A DNA stretch of 64,000 nt, taken from positions 14,194,271 through 14,258,270 of the forward strand of contig OZ234499.1 in assembly GCA_965153455.1 (NCBI GenBank), given 5' to 3'. Under the pieces are notes generated by a model, which was not told the DNA's origin, made no database searches, and worked only from the letters and a program-made list of their open reading frames with translations. Positions 36,265 through 47,600 of the stretch are shown one piece after another. A program made the translations under genes and the position numbers. Within the stretch, counting starts at the first letter, position 1, and every line of letters starts with the position of its first letter. Source of the DNA: Sphagnum compactum (Eukaryota > Bryophyta > Sphagnopsida > Sphagnales).

Positions 36265-39200
36265 ATGGGGGTTGCAACCTCAAATGCCAAACACTATAAA
36301 GCGTATTCCCCAGTTGCCACTGATGCACCTTCAGATACTGAAGATCCTGAGTCTGCTTCTTCACCCCCAATTCGTCAAGCGGCTTGGGCTGTGCAGGTAA
36401 CACCCTTTTCTCTGAGCTCTTTCTCTTACAACTTGTACAATTGCAAAGCACATTTGACTGATCACTTTGATGTTCCAATCCAACTGCAAACCAAAAAAAA
36501 AAAACAGAAGGTCCATGAGCAAAAGTTGCAGGAAGCTTTAGGGTTTTGAATCATCAAGCAGGATGATGATGATGATGATTCAGGAGGGTTGATCTATTTT
36601 GGCATGTTACCAGGGGTCAAATTCACAAAGCAGCAATCAGAGCGTTATTGTCTCAGATCTTCTTTCTCAAAAATTCTCAAGAAGCATTCCACAGTTGGGG
36701 GTGCCTAACTGGAGGAGAAGAAGATTAGAGAGAGAGAGAGAGAGATGAGAACCTTATGCTTTTTGTTGCATTGTGTTTGAAACTGTGAGAAGGACTTCAC
36801 CAAGTACGCAACCAAATCGTACAGACACTGGATTAAAGACTCTTTGCAGTGCAAGTTTGAAACCCTTAGCTCATCACAAGGATGTCGGTGTGAGGACTAC
36901 CTTCGGCAGAATGGGACAGGAGCTTTTGCTGGTCTCCACTGCAATTGGGTCACCCCCGACATTCTTGCTGCAGCCCGCCCATCAGATCAGATGATCCATC
37001 AACAACAAATCATTGAGCAGGTTAGGGTTATTATGATTGCTGTAGCAATCTGCTGGAATATGATCATTGTAAGTCACATCTTTCTGCTCCTCTGATAACA
37101 TTGCAAGGAGCACCTTTTTTGACTCTCGGATTCTGGACAGTTCAAGCGCTTTGGAATCACATCTATCTTCAATTTGCAAGAGCCTGGAGAGCATGCACAC
37201 TGTGGACCTGGGGTGAATGTGAACACTGGCTTTTCGTACAGTCCTGAGTTGTTCATGCAAAATAAGAGTGAGTATTTCCCGGATGTCCTCACAGAAGCTT
37301 GTCATTTGTATGTGCCCCCTGCATGGGGGATGATTTGGTGTCACTGTTTTGAAGAAGCGCTTCTCCCATTTCTGCTTTTCAATTTTCCATAGCACAATCC
37401 ACTTCTCAGAGCCTCGTTCAACTACTGCTCAGGAGACACCACCACCATGTTTTCAGCAGACATGTGGTTCCTCCATGTTTGTGAAGTGACTGAGAGGGAA
37501 GGCGAAGGGGGTGTGGGGGAAAGGGGTGCAGTTTCCTTCTACAATTATCCATGGAGAGACATGACTTGTCCTGATATTGATTACTGCCTCGACATTGTCC
37601 AAGTCATGGAGTCCCACCTCTCAGTAGGCCAGAAGGTATTAAACCTTCTGCTACAACCTCCAGCACAGAAGCAGCTCAAGATGTTTGTTTTATCGAACAT
37701 GGCATTCTGCCTAAGAAAAAACAATTACTCACAGGTGTTCAACTGTTTGTTTTCACACTAGGGTTCAAGATGGCAGAACAATGCAGACTGAGTTTGTTCT
37801 CTGGTCTATTTTCTGGGGGTTTCATGGGTGGTGATGGTCGTGGTGGTGCATGTGGGGGGCAATTGTGAGTGGTTGTGCAGGTTTTAGTGCACTGCCATTC
37901 AGGGCTGGGTGAGCATGCATCACATATTCTGAGCCTGTTATGACCACTGCCCATCTGTGTTTTGTTTCTTTTGTCTCTCAACCCTTATTACAGATTTGCA
38001 TATGTCAAGCTTTGAAGATGATTTGCCAGTGGAAATAGTCTCCTTCCCTGGGCTTCTTTGTCAATTCTCGTCCTTCTTTATGTTTCTAGAGAATATGTGC
38101 TTCATGTGTGCTTCGTCCCTGCATTGCTCAATGGGTGAATTGTTTTTTTTGAGGATCGACTAATTGAAGAGATATAGAATCTGGCTTCAGGTTAGCCGAA
38201 CATGTTGATTTCAGGAATACTTGTGATTGATCCTTGTACAGCAATGGTGATTGACATTATGCTTGGTTTTCTAATCTCCAGGGCGAACAGGGCTTGTCAT
38301 TGCTTGCTACTTGCTGTTTGCAAGAAAATGCATTGACCATGATGAGGTGAGACTTTGCAAGATTTAAGTTCTTGCAGAAACATTTTCTCCCGACCCCAAA
38401 ATCACTTGCAGAAAACACTCTGAGAGGTCCTGGTAAGAGAGAGATTTACTGATGGTTTTGATTCTTTTGTTGTGGAAGACATTTCTTGGTAGAGTGACAA
38501 ATTGATGAGTGATCTATCACTGGTCATGTGTGGATGGCATGGCTGGCAGGCAGTTGAGATGGTGCGGAAGTGTAGGTGAGGATTTGATCTTGTCCATACC
38601 AGCTCAAATTCATACATTTTCTTAGACCCAGCAGGAGTAGTATACAGTGTATAGTTGCAAGGGAACTCTTGGACTTAAGTCTTCAGGACTAGGAGGTTGA
38701 TGCGTGGATCCTGTGCCAAAACCAGGTCTGGATCGGTGCAAACGAAGCATCAAAAGCACCATGTGGGACTATTTGAAAACTACTTGAAGGATATACGCAT
38801 TGTATATGGCTATCCAAAGGTGTTTTGGCGAACAGGTCTAGATTTGCATGGATTTATGAGCAGGCAGCACAAGTACTTGCATGGTACAGAGGCCCGCAAG
38901 CTGCGATATGTACCTAAGGTCTCTTGCACCCATCCACTTTTTCTTTGGTGCCTAAGTTTCTTTTTTTTGTCAACAAGACAATATTAAAGTAGTCAGCCAG
39001 CTCATCGGAAATTCTCAATCTTTGAGCTGAAGTTTGAGCAGCATGTGCATCCTCTGACAGATTGTCTTCTGGATAACTAAGGAGCTAATAAGGCGTACCA
39101 ATTCTGAAAGGGAGAAGCGAGAAGAGATATCTTTAATATTCATGGCCGAATTGGCAGATTACGACTCAAAGAAAGATGTTTGGTTCTCAGACTTTGTTCA

Positions 39201-40384
39201 GGCCACTAAGGTCTCAATCTCCTCTCTCTTGCTGATTGTGTCTCTCTTTTTGTCGTCATTCTAGATTTACAAAGTTTGCACAAAATGCCAAAGTGTGAAA
39301 TGGAGGGACTGAGTAGAAAATGCTGCTCAACAATTGAGTGCAGGAACAAGTCAACAGTGGAAATTGGGATGGGGTGGAGGATATGGACTCAAACTCATTG
39401 TCGTATCTTTTAATTTTCTGGCTCTGTGATTTGGAGGTGACAACCCTTAGTGCATAGTGCCTTGAAAGAGCTTATGTGAATAGAGGAGTATAAGTCCATA
39501 TGGGATTCTCTTACAGACTGTAGGAAGGCCATGCATGATGATATTCCTGTATGCACACTGACAGTGAATTTAGAGCCCTGAAAATCGTTACAGCTGAAGT
39601 ATTTTCATGTGTTTGCAGAAACCAATCATACCGGATACCCTTCTCCCAGTAGCACTGGGTCGTGGCAAGATATCAGGTGCAATTAAGGAGCTGTGCAAGT
39701 GTGATAAGTGTTCCCTTGCCACCATTCAGTCTTTGGTTTGCTGGATGTTTCAGGTGCCATCTCCTTTCTCTTCTTTTTCATATTGTAAAACAGCTGTGTA
39801 TTCTTCAAATTACAAAAGACTAGAATTCTTTCTGTTGTGGAGTAATTCAATGATGATGACCCATTTGAGATCGGCAGATAATGCCATCAAAGGCAAGCCT
39901 GATTCGCAGACTCTACAGCGCATTGGCACATTTGTTGCTCCAGCGTTCAAGCCTCCAGGATAAGACTGGGAGGGGATACTTTGTGCCCGGGATCAACATG
40001 TCTATCAGCTTCAATCCAACCATACTTCAGCATCCTCAGTTGAAGTCAGTGTTCACTCTCAAACCACAGCGTGAGTTGAAAGCAGCAACCATTGTGAAGA
40101 GGCGCGCATCATATGGAGCTGCAGATTCACCATATTCAAGGTTTAGACCTTCATCAATGGAGAATGAGTTTGGTGTGTTATTGGAAGCTGCAGCAAGGTA
40201 TTGGATCAAAGAGAGCCAGATAGCTAGGGCACCAGAACCTCCTCAAGAGCAACAGGACAACTCATTGTTGCCAAATAGTGTATTAGACACTGGTCGAGAG
40301 CTGCACCGGCCAAAGCCATTTTTGCTCACCTTTGAGGACAACCCATGGATGCAAGAGCGGAGGAGCTTCAAGCTTGTATCATGA
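36265..40384 (+). CDS. PTPDC1-like dual-specificity/tyrosine phosphatase (11 exons, 565 aa)
   Basis: Resembles animal PTPDC1, a CDC14-related cysteine phosphatase implicated in centrosome and cilium control. Exons: 36265-36396, 36790-37020, 37141-37267, 37532-37635, 37881-37908, 38282-38346, 38550-38575, 38726-38918, 39061-39210, 39619-39753, 39878-40384, totalling 566 codons with stop. Landmarks: Trp-Val-Thr-Pro-Asp-Ile-Leu-Ala-Ala-Ala-Arg-Pro-Ser (97-109), Asn-Leu-Gln-Glu-Pro-Gly-Glu-His-Ala, Tyr-Pro-Trp-Arg-Asp (Asp173, expected general acid), and the signature Val-His-Cys-His-Ser-Gly-Leu-Gly-Arg-Thr-Gly with nucleophile Cys203 and Arg209. These catalytic residues are intact. After the domain come Arg-Ser-Gly-Ser-Val-Gln-Thr and a Leu-His-Gly-x-Glu-Ala-Arg block also typical of PTPDC1. 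Exons 5 (28 nt) and 7 (26 nt) are microexons. The acceptor of exon 2 (GTGAG) is weak, and exon 1 is supported by phase only. Confidence 0.92.
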
Positions 40385-41239
40385 ACTTTTTACTAAAATT
40401 TTGTGTTCATGAAACAAAAATCCTTCTTCTCTTTGGAGGTTGGTGTATTTAAAATCATATTACTATATTGATTCAGATTTTTCTCGAAGTAAAAAAAAAT
40501 AGCGCACCCATTTGTTAGTATGTCTCTGGCATGATAATAATGGTTCCCCGAATGTCTCTTTGTGGATGCAACAATGTTATTTTTTTGTCTCTTTTAGAAT
40601 ATATGTTCTCTAATGGTTTGTGATGAGCTTGATATGTTTACATTTATAATGGTTGTAAACATGTCCTTGGTTCAAAGAAACTTAAAAGAAGACCCTTTTT
40701 CTTCGACCACATTAGAGTTATCTGTAAAGTAACCCTCTCTTCACCCCTGTCTTTGGGCCTCCTTTCACCCCCTATCCCCTCTTTCAGTCGTATCCGCAAA
40801 GTAAAAGACATTTTAATATTAAATCTCAGTATGAAATGCTGATACTCAGCATGTAATGCACAAGGGTTCGAGACTAATTATAGTAGTTGTACAATTAGGA
40901 GCAGTGAAACATATATGTAGCAGCAGTGGAGTCGTGGAGGCGCTCAGGAAAAAGGAAAGACAGGATGAAACTCAGTTTACTACCAAGAAGATTGATGGGT
41001 TTCTGAGTTTCATCCCCGATTGAATGAATGCTAATGTACTTTTTTTTTGCAAGTTTTTTTCGGAATCTCACCCTGTGGATGATCAAATTCAGGGTTCTGG
41101 TGCTGTGTTTTTATTAAATTCACGGATAACTCTATTATATGACCTAACCTTTGGGTCATCATCATACATTCTTAATAACGACCAAAATGCGTTTGTTGAA
41201 CATGATTTTAAAATACGTTGTTGAATCTACCACCCCAAG

Positions 41240-41462
41240 CCTTAATGTAATGGAGTGTTCTCGCCATTGCCCATATCATTATGTTGGGTGTGCTACTTGG
41301 CTTGTCGTAATGGTCTCACATAATGCTTATTACCCAACATAATGGGTAGGCACTACCCTTGATGTCATGGAATGGTCTCACTCCTGCCCATTATATTGGG
41401 CGTGTCACTTGGCTTGGCTTGGGCGCCTTACCCAACATAATGGGTAGGAACTTGACCATTCC
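41240..41462 (+). repeat. Two tandem ~110-bp units carrying inverted CCCATTATGTTGGG/CCCAACATAATGGG arms
   Basis: Both units contain (T/G)ATGT(A/C)ATGGA at the left, a GCCCAT..T-AT-TTGGG(T/C)GTG segment, (C/A)CTTGGCTTG, and end in TTACCCAACATAATGGGTAGG. The left GCCCAT...TTGGG segment is the reverse complement of the right end, so each unit can form a hairpin. The layout resembles a duplicated MITE-like or foldback element. Confidence 0.65.
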
Positions 41463-43943
41463 ATAATTTTTACACAAACTTTGCAACACAATTTCTTTAA
41501 TACAATTTATATCTATGAAATTGCAGAGAAATGGAGCAAAGGAAATGTGTGGCCTAGGGGTGAGTCAGCCTAGGGGATAGATTATTATGCATGCACATCC
41601 AAATGCATCCTGATGTGCAAAATAGTACGACACCAGGACGGTCACATGACAAAAGAGAGTAACATGTTGTTAACGTCATAATTTTATAAGAATTTGATAC
41701 TTAACTTGGCAACCCAACCTCGGCAATGAATGAATGAATGAATGAAGGAAGGAATCGCGGTTCACAAGCTTCACATCTAAGTTACCCAACTAGCTTTTCA
41801 TTCAAATTTTCTTTTGACAATTTAATTGAATTTTCAATGACAAAAATCTATTCCAAAAAATTTCTATATCTCCCTACAGCTTAGGTCTAAAACTTTTCAA
41901 ATCACCTTCCTTAAATCCTACTCATTGAAAGCTTTCCAAGAATACCCAAAAGCGCATCCCAAATCCTTTATATGTTTTAGTTTTAATTTAAATGAATTTT
42001 CAATGAAAATAAGGTTTTTTTGGTTTGATAACTTCTCCACCATCAAACAAACAACCAACCTTCTTTAGTAGAAGGATTTTGCAATCTCTTTCTTTGGGTT
42101 GGTTTTATAGGTTACGAGAGTAAAACTTAAGGCAAAGGATGTGGGATAAAGTGAGGAGTTATTGGGACATGTTGAGAACCCAATGGAAATTTCATGAGAA
42201 CACATTGGGAACAACAAAAATCCCATCATCCTCACAACCCCACAAAAGACAAAAAAAACTTGGGATTTGATAAATGCATGTTGTTTCATTGCCATTAGGT
42301 GCAAGAGATTTTTTACCTACTTGTGTTTTTTTGTCGTTTTGGGCCTAGGCTAATGGCAAGGGCATGAACTAAAGAGCCATTCATGCATGGGATAGGACCA
42401 TTACAACAACGTGATTAATAAGTGTTGTTAAACCATAACATGTCTAGTCAATAAATAACCTATGTGGCAAGCTTATGTGGCATGTTATTAACAAATGGTA
42501 AGTTATGGATCGTCCAATATCACAAATGTTTAAATCTTTAATTAGGTTATTCTTATGTGTGAAGAGTACATAAAAGGTGTATATTAACTTCCTTGCCCTA
42601 GAAGAAAAAAAAAATCATTTGTAATTATTTTTTTAATAAAAAATTATTACTTGCAATAAAATGATTGCAAAGAATTTATTTTTCTTCTAGTATTCAGAAT
42701 AAATTTGTTATCATGCCCCCCTTCGAAATAATCCTAACTAGATGTAACTAGTAGCCAAAGTTATTTAACCTTACCAATTTATTTTTGTGCAAGATGAAAT
42801 TAGTTCAAATGCCAAGTATGGGGCCTATATCAAAATCAACTTGGCATTAAGGAATGTTTGTTTGTTGATTGTGTTTGTCACATTGAAATCTTTCAAACCA
42901 AGGGTCCTACTTGGTATCGTTGGAAAGCCCTTTATGAGTAAGGGTACACCAAGGTGGTTTCGTATTGTTTAACCCTATGATATGGAAGATATTAAATATT
43001 GAATAAAATTTTCTTTGAAAGACAATTTAACAATCAAAACTAAAATTTTCAAAGAAATTCGGGTGCACTCTTGATAATTGTTGGAAAGCCTCGATCGGTG
43101 AGTGATATTTCTTGAAAACAATTTCATACTTTTTAAAGTTATGGTTTGGGGAGATATTAAAATTTTGAGTAATTTTTTTTGTCATTGAAGATGCAACTAA
43201 ATTACAAAAACTGGTTTTCAACGGAAAAATTTAATTGGGTAATGAGATCACATTTGAGCCAATGGCAAATCGGCCACACTAGTACCCTATTAAAATGAAC
43301 AAGCAAGTTGTTTGGTAATGGAAACCCTAGTTCATCCCTTATACATAAAGCATTCCAAGGTTTTTTCTTCCTTATATTTAAAAGCAAACAACCTACATGG
43401 TTTAAATATTTTCCTTAATTAATTAAAGCGTCCTTCCACCAATTTGCATGCCAAGCTTCCACCATTCAAATGAAAAACCTTTTGTACTTTACACTTGGGA
43501 AGGTTCACTCCCCCTCTCTTTTTTGGCTACAATTCGATAATTCTATAGCCAAATTTCAATTTGTGACAACCATTCGATGGCTTTCTTATCCAAATATTCA
43601 TTTTTATATAGGTATAGATGATATTTCTTTATTTTATTTTGTGTGATTTTGACCACATTTTCTAATTTTTTTGTCCTACACATTGGGCTATTTGTCACAC
43701 TACAACCCTCAAATTAGGGGTGCCACTTGGGAGCAAGCAAGCGCTCCTTTACGCATAAAGTACTACAAGATTCTTTCCTTTCCTTTGTATTTGAAAGCAC
43801 CTCCTCTCCCCCACACAAAGATGCATTTGTCAATTGAAGAGACCTTCTTCACATCCAGACCCTTTGTACTCTATTCAGGTGATGGTTTTTTGAACATCAT
43901 AGGATATACCACATGCTCATGAGGGATTCCCCCTAATGAAGAT

Positions 43944-43970
43944 AAACCCTAAACCTTAAACCCTAAACCC
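43944..43970 (-). repeat. Short interstitial telomere-like repeat
   Basis: Nearly four units of the plant telomere heptamer (CCCTAAA orientation), one with a CCTTAAA variant. A shorter two-unit tract occurs at 60804-60818. These are common interstitial repeats and do not mark a chromosome end. Confidence 0.8.
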
Positions 43971-44382
43971 TTTTTAGGTTTGATAGCCTTTTTGTGTGGA
44001 AACCCTAAAGAATCGATTTTGGTAGAGAACCTTGCTTCTCAATTTTTTTTGAAAAACCCATTGGCTATCAACTCAGGTATATATATATATACCCAACTAC
44101 CCGATGGGGTTGAAAGAAATTTAAAAAATCGATTTTGGTAGACAACCTTGCTTCCCAATTTTTTTGGGAAAATTTCCACAAAACTGCCTTCCTAACTGCC
44201 GGTTCTTTGCTGGCTCTTTGACGATTCTGAAATATAACCAGAAAATATGGTGTTCTTTGCTTGTGATTTTTTTTTTATTGAAAACAGAGCGGACGGTTCT
44301 TTAGTTCTGAAAATTTCCAAAGTACCAGAACCACCAGTTATTTAAAAACACAAGTGTGTTCTCTGTCCTAGATCAGTGGTGC

Positions 44383-44685
44383 GTAAGATCCACACTCGAG
44401 GAGGGAGAGAGAAATGAATTGCACCATGTAAGTAAAGGCTACCTCAATTTCCACATCAAAACCTCTCCAAGGTTGTTTGCTACCAGTAAGATCCACACTC
44501 CAGGATGGAGCGAGAAACTGCACCATGTCAGTAAAGGCAACCTCAATTTCCACATCAAAACCTCTCCAAGGTTGTTTGTTACCAGTAGGATCCACACTCG
44601 AGGAGGGAGCGAGAAATTAACTGCACCATGTAAGTAAAGGCTACCTCAATTTCCACATCAAAACCTCTCCAAAGTTGTTACCAAG
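44383..44685 (+). repeat. Three tandem copies of a ~100-bp unit (dispersed family)
   Basis: Copies begin near 44383, 44486 and 44585. Each reads GTAAGATCCACACTC, then AGGAGGGAG-like or AGGATGGAG-like sequence, GCACCATGT, AGTAAAGGC and CTCAATTTCCACATCAAAACC, ending CTCTCCAA(G/A)GTTGTT. Copies are highly similar. A related single copy occurs near 7681-7730 (GTAAGATCCCAGGTACAGGA followed by a GGGAGAGGGAAATTGCACCA-like segment), so the unit belongs to a dispersed repeat, possibly part of a retrotransposon. Confidence 0.8.
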
Positions 44686-44699
44686 GCGGCAACGACGAC

Positions 44700-47600
44700 A
44701 CTTAAATCTCAATGATCACAGCCCTCTAACACACAAAGCTTGTGTAAGGTAAAAAAAAAAACCCGAGAGTTGAGTGCAAGCCTGAGTTTTGAAGCTCACA
44801 TTGCCACCACCACCAGGATCTTAGTTCCTCCTACCCACAATCTTTGAGAATTGGGCACCATGTAAGAAAAAAACAAGTTCAACAACAAACAAACAAAAAA
44901 TCTTGAATAAGAACTTGTCAACTTTCTATAGAATCAATGCAAATAGGGCAACACATAAAAACTCTCGAATATGTTTCCCAAATCGTTTCTTGAAAATTAC
45001 TTACATACTCTCAAATGTATATATTGACTCAAAAATGTACATAGTTCTCGTAGTAAGAGCATTCTCACCCATGCTAAAGTATACAGGCCTCGGTCAATAT
45101 TTTTTTTTCACATCCGTTACTACTTATTTACATAGTTACACAAGTTATATTCATAAACTTTGAAGTGGGACTCTCCATAGTGAAAATAATGTCACTAAAA
45201 ACCAAAACAAGTGGACTAATTTAACCAAATTAGTTAAATTAACCGCAACTTTTCAAAAATAATTTAACCAATCAATAGCAAAATGAAAAAAACTATCTCA
45301 TAAGGATTAGTCAAAGCAATCTAATCAATCTACAACATGATTTAAAATTGTGAAGTGGGTTGGGGCCCTTTGTCAATCGTTGTTGCATCCTATGTAAATA
45401 TGTTGTCCCAAAACCATTTTTTAAACCTCTCCAACAACAACAAGTGTGCAAATTATGTTTATTTTTTAGATCAATTTTTTAAAACTCAGTTCAACAAGTT
45501 TTTTTTATTGTTTTACATTCAAAACATGCCCTTACATTCAAAACATGCCCTTACATTGGCCGTTACGTTAGTGGGTTTGCTCTAAAACACATATAATTGT
45601 AACCTAAGGTCGACTTCCACAATTGATAACACAAATAAATTCATTGTTTTTTCCAAATTTGAAATTATATCTTTTTTCATATTTTATTTATGATAGTTTT
45701 AAAATGAAGAGTGAAATGATTTTAAATTGTAGCATGTGATAATTATGATGAGTTTCCACACCTCAGCTTCATTGTTTTTTTTTTTCAAAAATTCATTTTT
45801 CCCTATTTTAAGGATTATTTAATGACAAAACTGACCCTAAGGTAAAGTAGTCCAACCCAAAGCTTCCATTAGGTTTTTGTTTTCCAAGCTACTACTTCTC
45901 AAGGCTCTTTCTAAGTTGCTTTTCTCCCTCTAGTTATCATCTTCCAAATAAACAAAACATATCTCCCCATAAAAGCAAAGTCAGCCCATACCCCACTAGC
46001 TAGTGTGGGCTAGCCTTGGGTCCCCAACAAAGAAAATATCCATACAAATTAGCTCCTATGGTAGATGACAAGGTTGAAGGTTGCCAAGCCTATGTGATGA
46101 AGCTCTTTCCTCCCCTCCTTCTTTGATACTCCATGTTTTGGGTTTATCATTGAATCAGCTTTTGTCATTTGTTTTGCATTGTCTCTTATGTTGGGTGTTT
46201 TGTTGATAGCATCATAGAAGCTTTTGTCATTTGTTTTGCATTGTCTCTTATGTTGGGTGTTTTGTTGATAGCATCATGGAAGCTTTTGTCATTTGTTTTG
46301 CATTGTCTCTTATGTTGGGTGTTTTGTTGATAGCATCATGGAAAAACCATGGTGACCAAAGATATCACACTAAGTAAGAAAATTCATGAGTATTTTTTAT
46401 TAATTTATTATTATTATTATTTTTGGGGATGCCACCCCATCATCATCCATGTACCTTCCCACCTATTGTGGTTGCATTTTATATAGTTGCAATTTTGGGT
46501 TTTCTTGGCATCATATGTGTCTATTATGAAGTGATTTGCACATTGAACAAATCATTTTTTTTCTCTTGGGTGTCACATTAACAATTTTTTATATGGATAA
46601 AAATAAAGTTGATACAATATGAATTTGAATATGGATTGAAATATGTGAAATGGACTCACTTCATGAATTTATAATATTTTTGCAACATTCATATAAAGAA
46701 TTGATGATAAATATCATCATTTCGTTACAAGGTGGACTTTTTAAATGATTCAACAAATCTAGAAACAATCCCATTGCATATGAATATGTACTCAATGCAC
46801 CATAATGCCATGCCCATTTTAGACGATCTTTTGGCATGAGATATGGCATGATGACAATGATATAACAAAACACCTTTTGGAAGTATGTTGATGATCAACA
46901 CATTGAGATGTACATTGAATTAAAACTTTTAAAAATAAAGTCCTTGATTCATTGGAATTAATAATATATATATTCATATTTCAAATGTAAAATTATAAAC
47001 TACTAAACTAGGGTTGCCAAAGACTTTCCAATGACACCTTGCTATGTACTTGCCATGATTCAAACTGTAAGTTTAAATAAGTTGTTTAAAATTTTCTTTT
47101 GAACTTTTTTTGGATTCCGTATGTGTTTAAATTGGTACACCTTAATGTGTAATCTTCTTACAAGATTATGGGCAAACCCATCATTGGGTGATACCACTAT
47201 GAATGTCACACCTCAAATTTTTTAAACCCATTCAACTTTATGACAATGTATGATTCATTCAAAAAAGACTTTTCACTTTGAATTTTATATTAAAAGATTA
47301 CCTGGTTGTGTAGAATTCAAAATCTCAATTGGATTTACAAAAAAATTAATTTTAATATTCCAAATGAATGTTATCTAGATGTATACAAAAATTAAGGTAA
47401 AAAATTCCAAAAAAAACATTTTGGGTTCCTTTGTTCAAGAACGCAAAAGGAACATATTTCTCATTAATTTTTTATGTTTTTTATTTGATTAATAGATAGT
47501 GAATTAAAGCAATCATAATTTTCTGAACAATTTTTGAAGGTTAGGATTAAGAGGTCTTGAAAGGTCATTGCATTCATGTATACAAATTTGTAGTAATTTT

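Larger units (their letters stand above)
40400..44380. other. AT-rich intergenic region, no gene seen
   Basis: No recognisable exon on either strand. It contains a hairpin-bearing tandem duplication (41240-41460), an (ATGA)n microsatellite near 41725-41750, a telomere-like tract at 43944-43970 and a short TATA run near 44080. Isolated open frames (for example 43671-43922) have no domain. Confidence 0.5.

Noticed and set aside
38820-38850. Intron after Gly-Tyr-Pro-Lys in the phosphatase gene
   Set aside because: AAG/GTGTTT looks like a donor and CGAACAG like an acceptor, but splicing there puts a TAG in frame. Reading straight through keeps the frame and the family pattern.
40850-40885. tRNA B-box-like GGGTTCGAGACT
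   Set aside because: No matching A-box, acceptor stem or terminator was found at the right distance.
43944-43970. Chromosome end or telomere
   Set aside because: Only about four short units with a variant, embedded in ordinary DNA.
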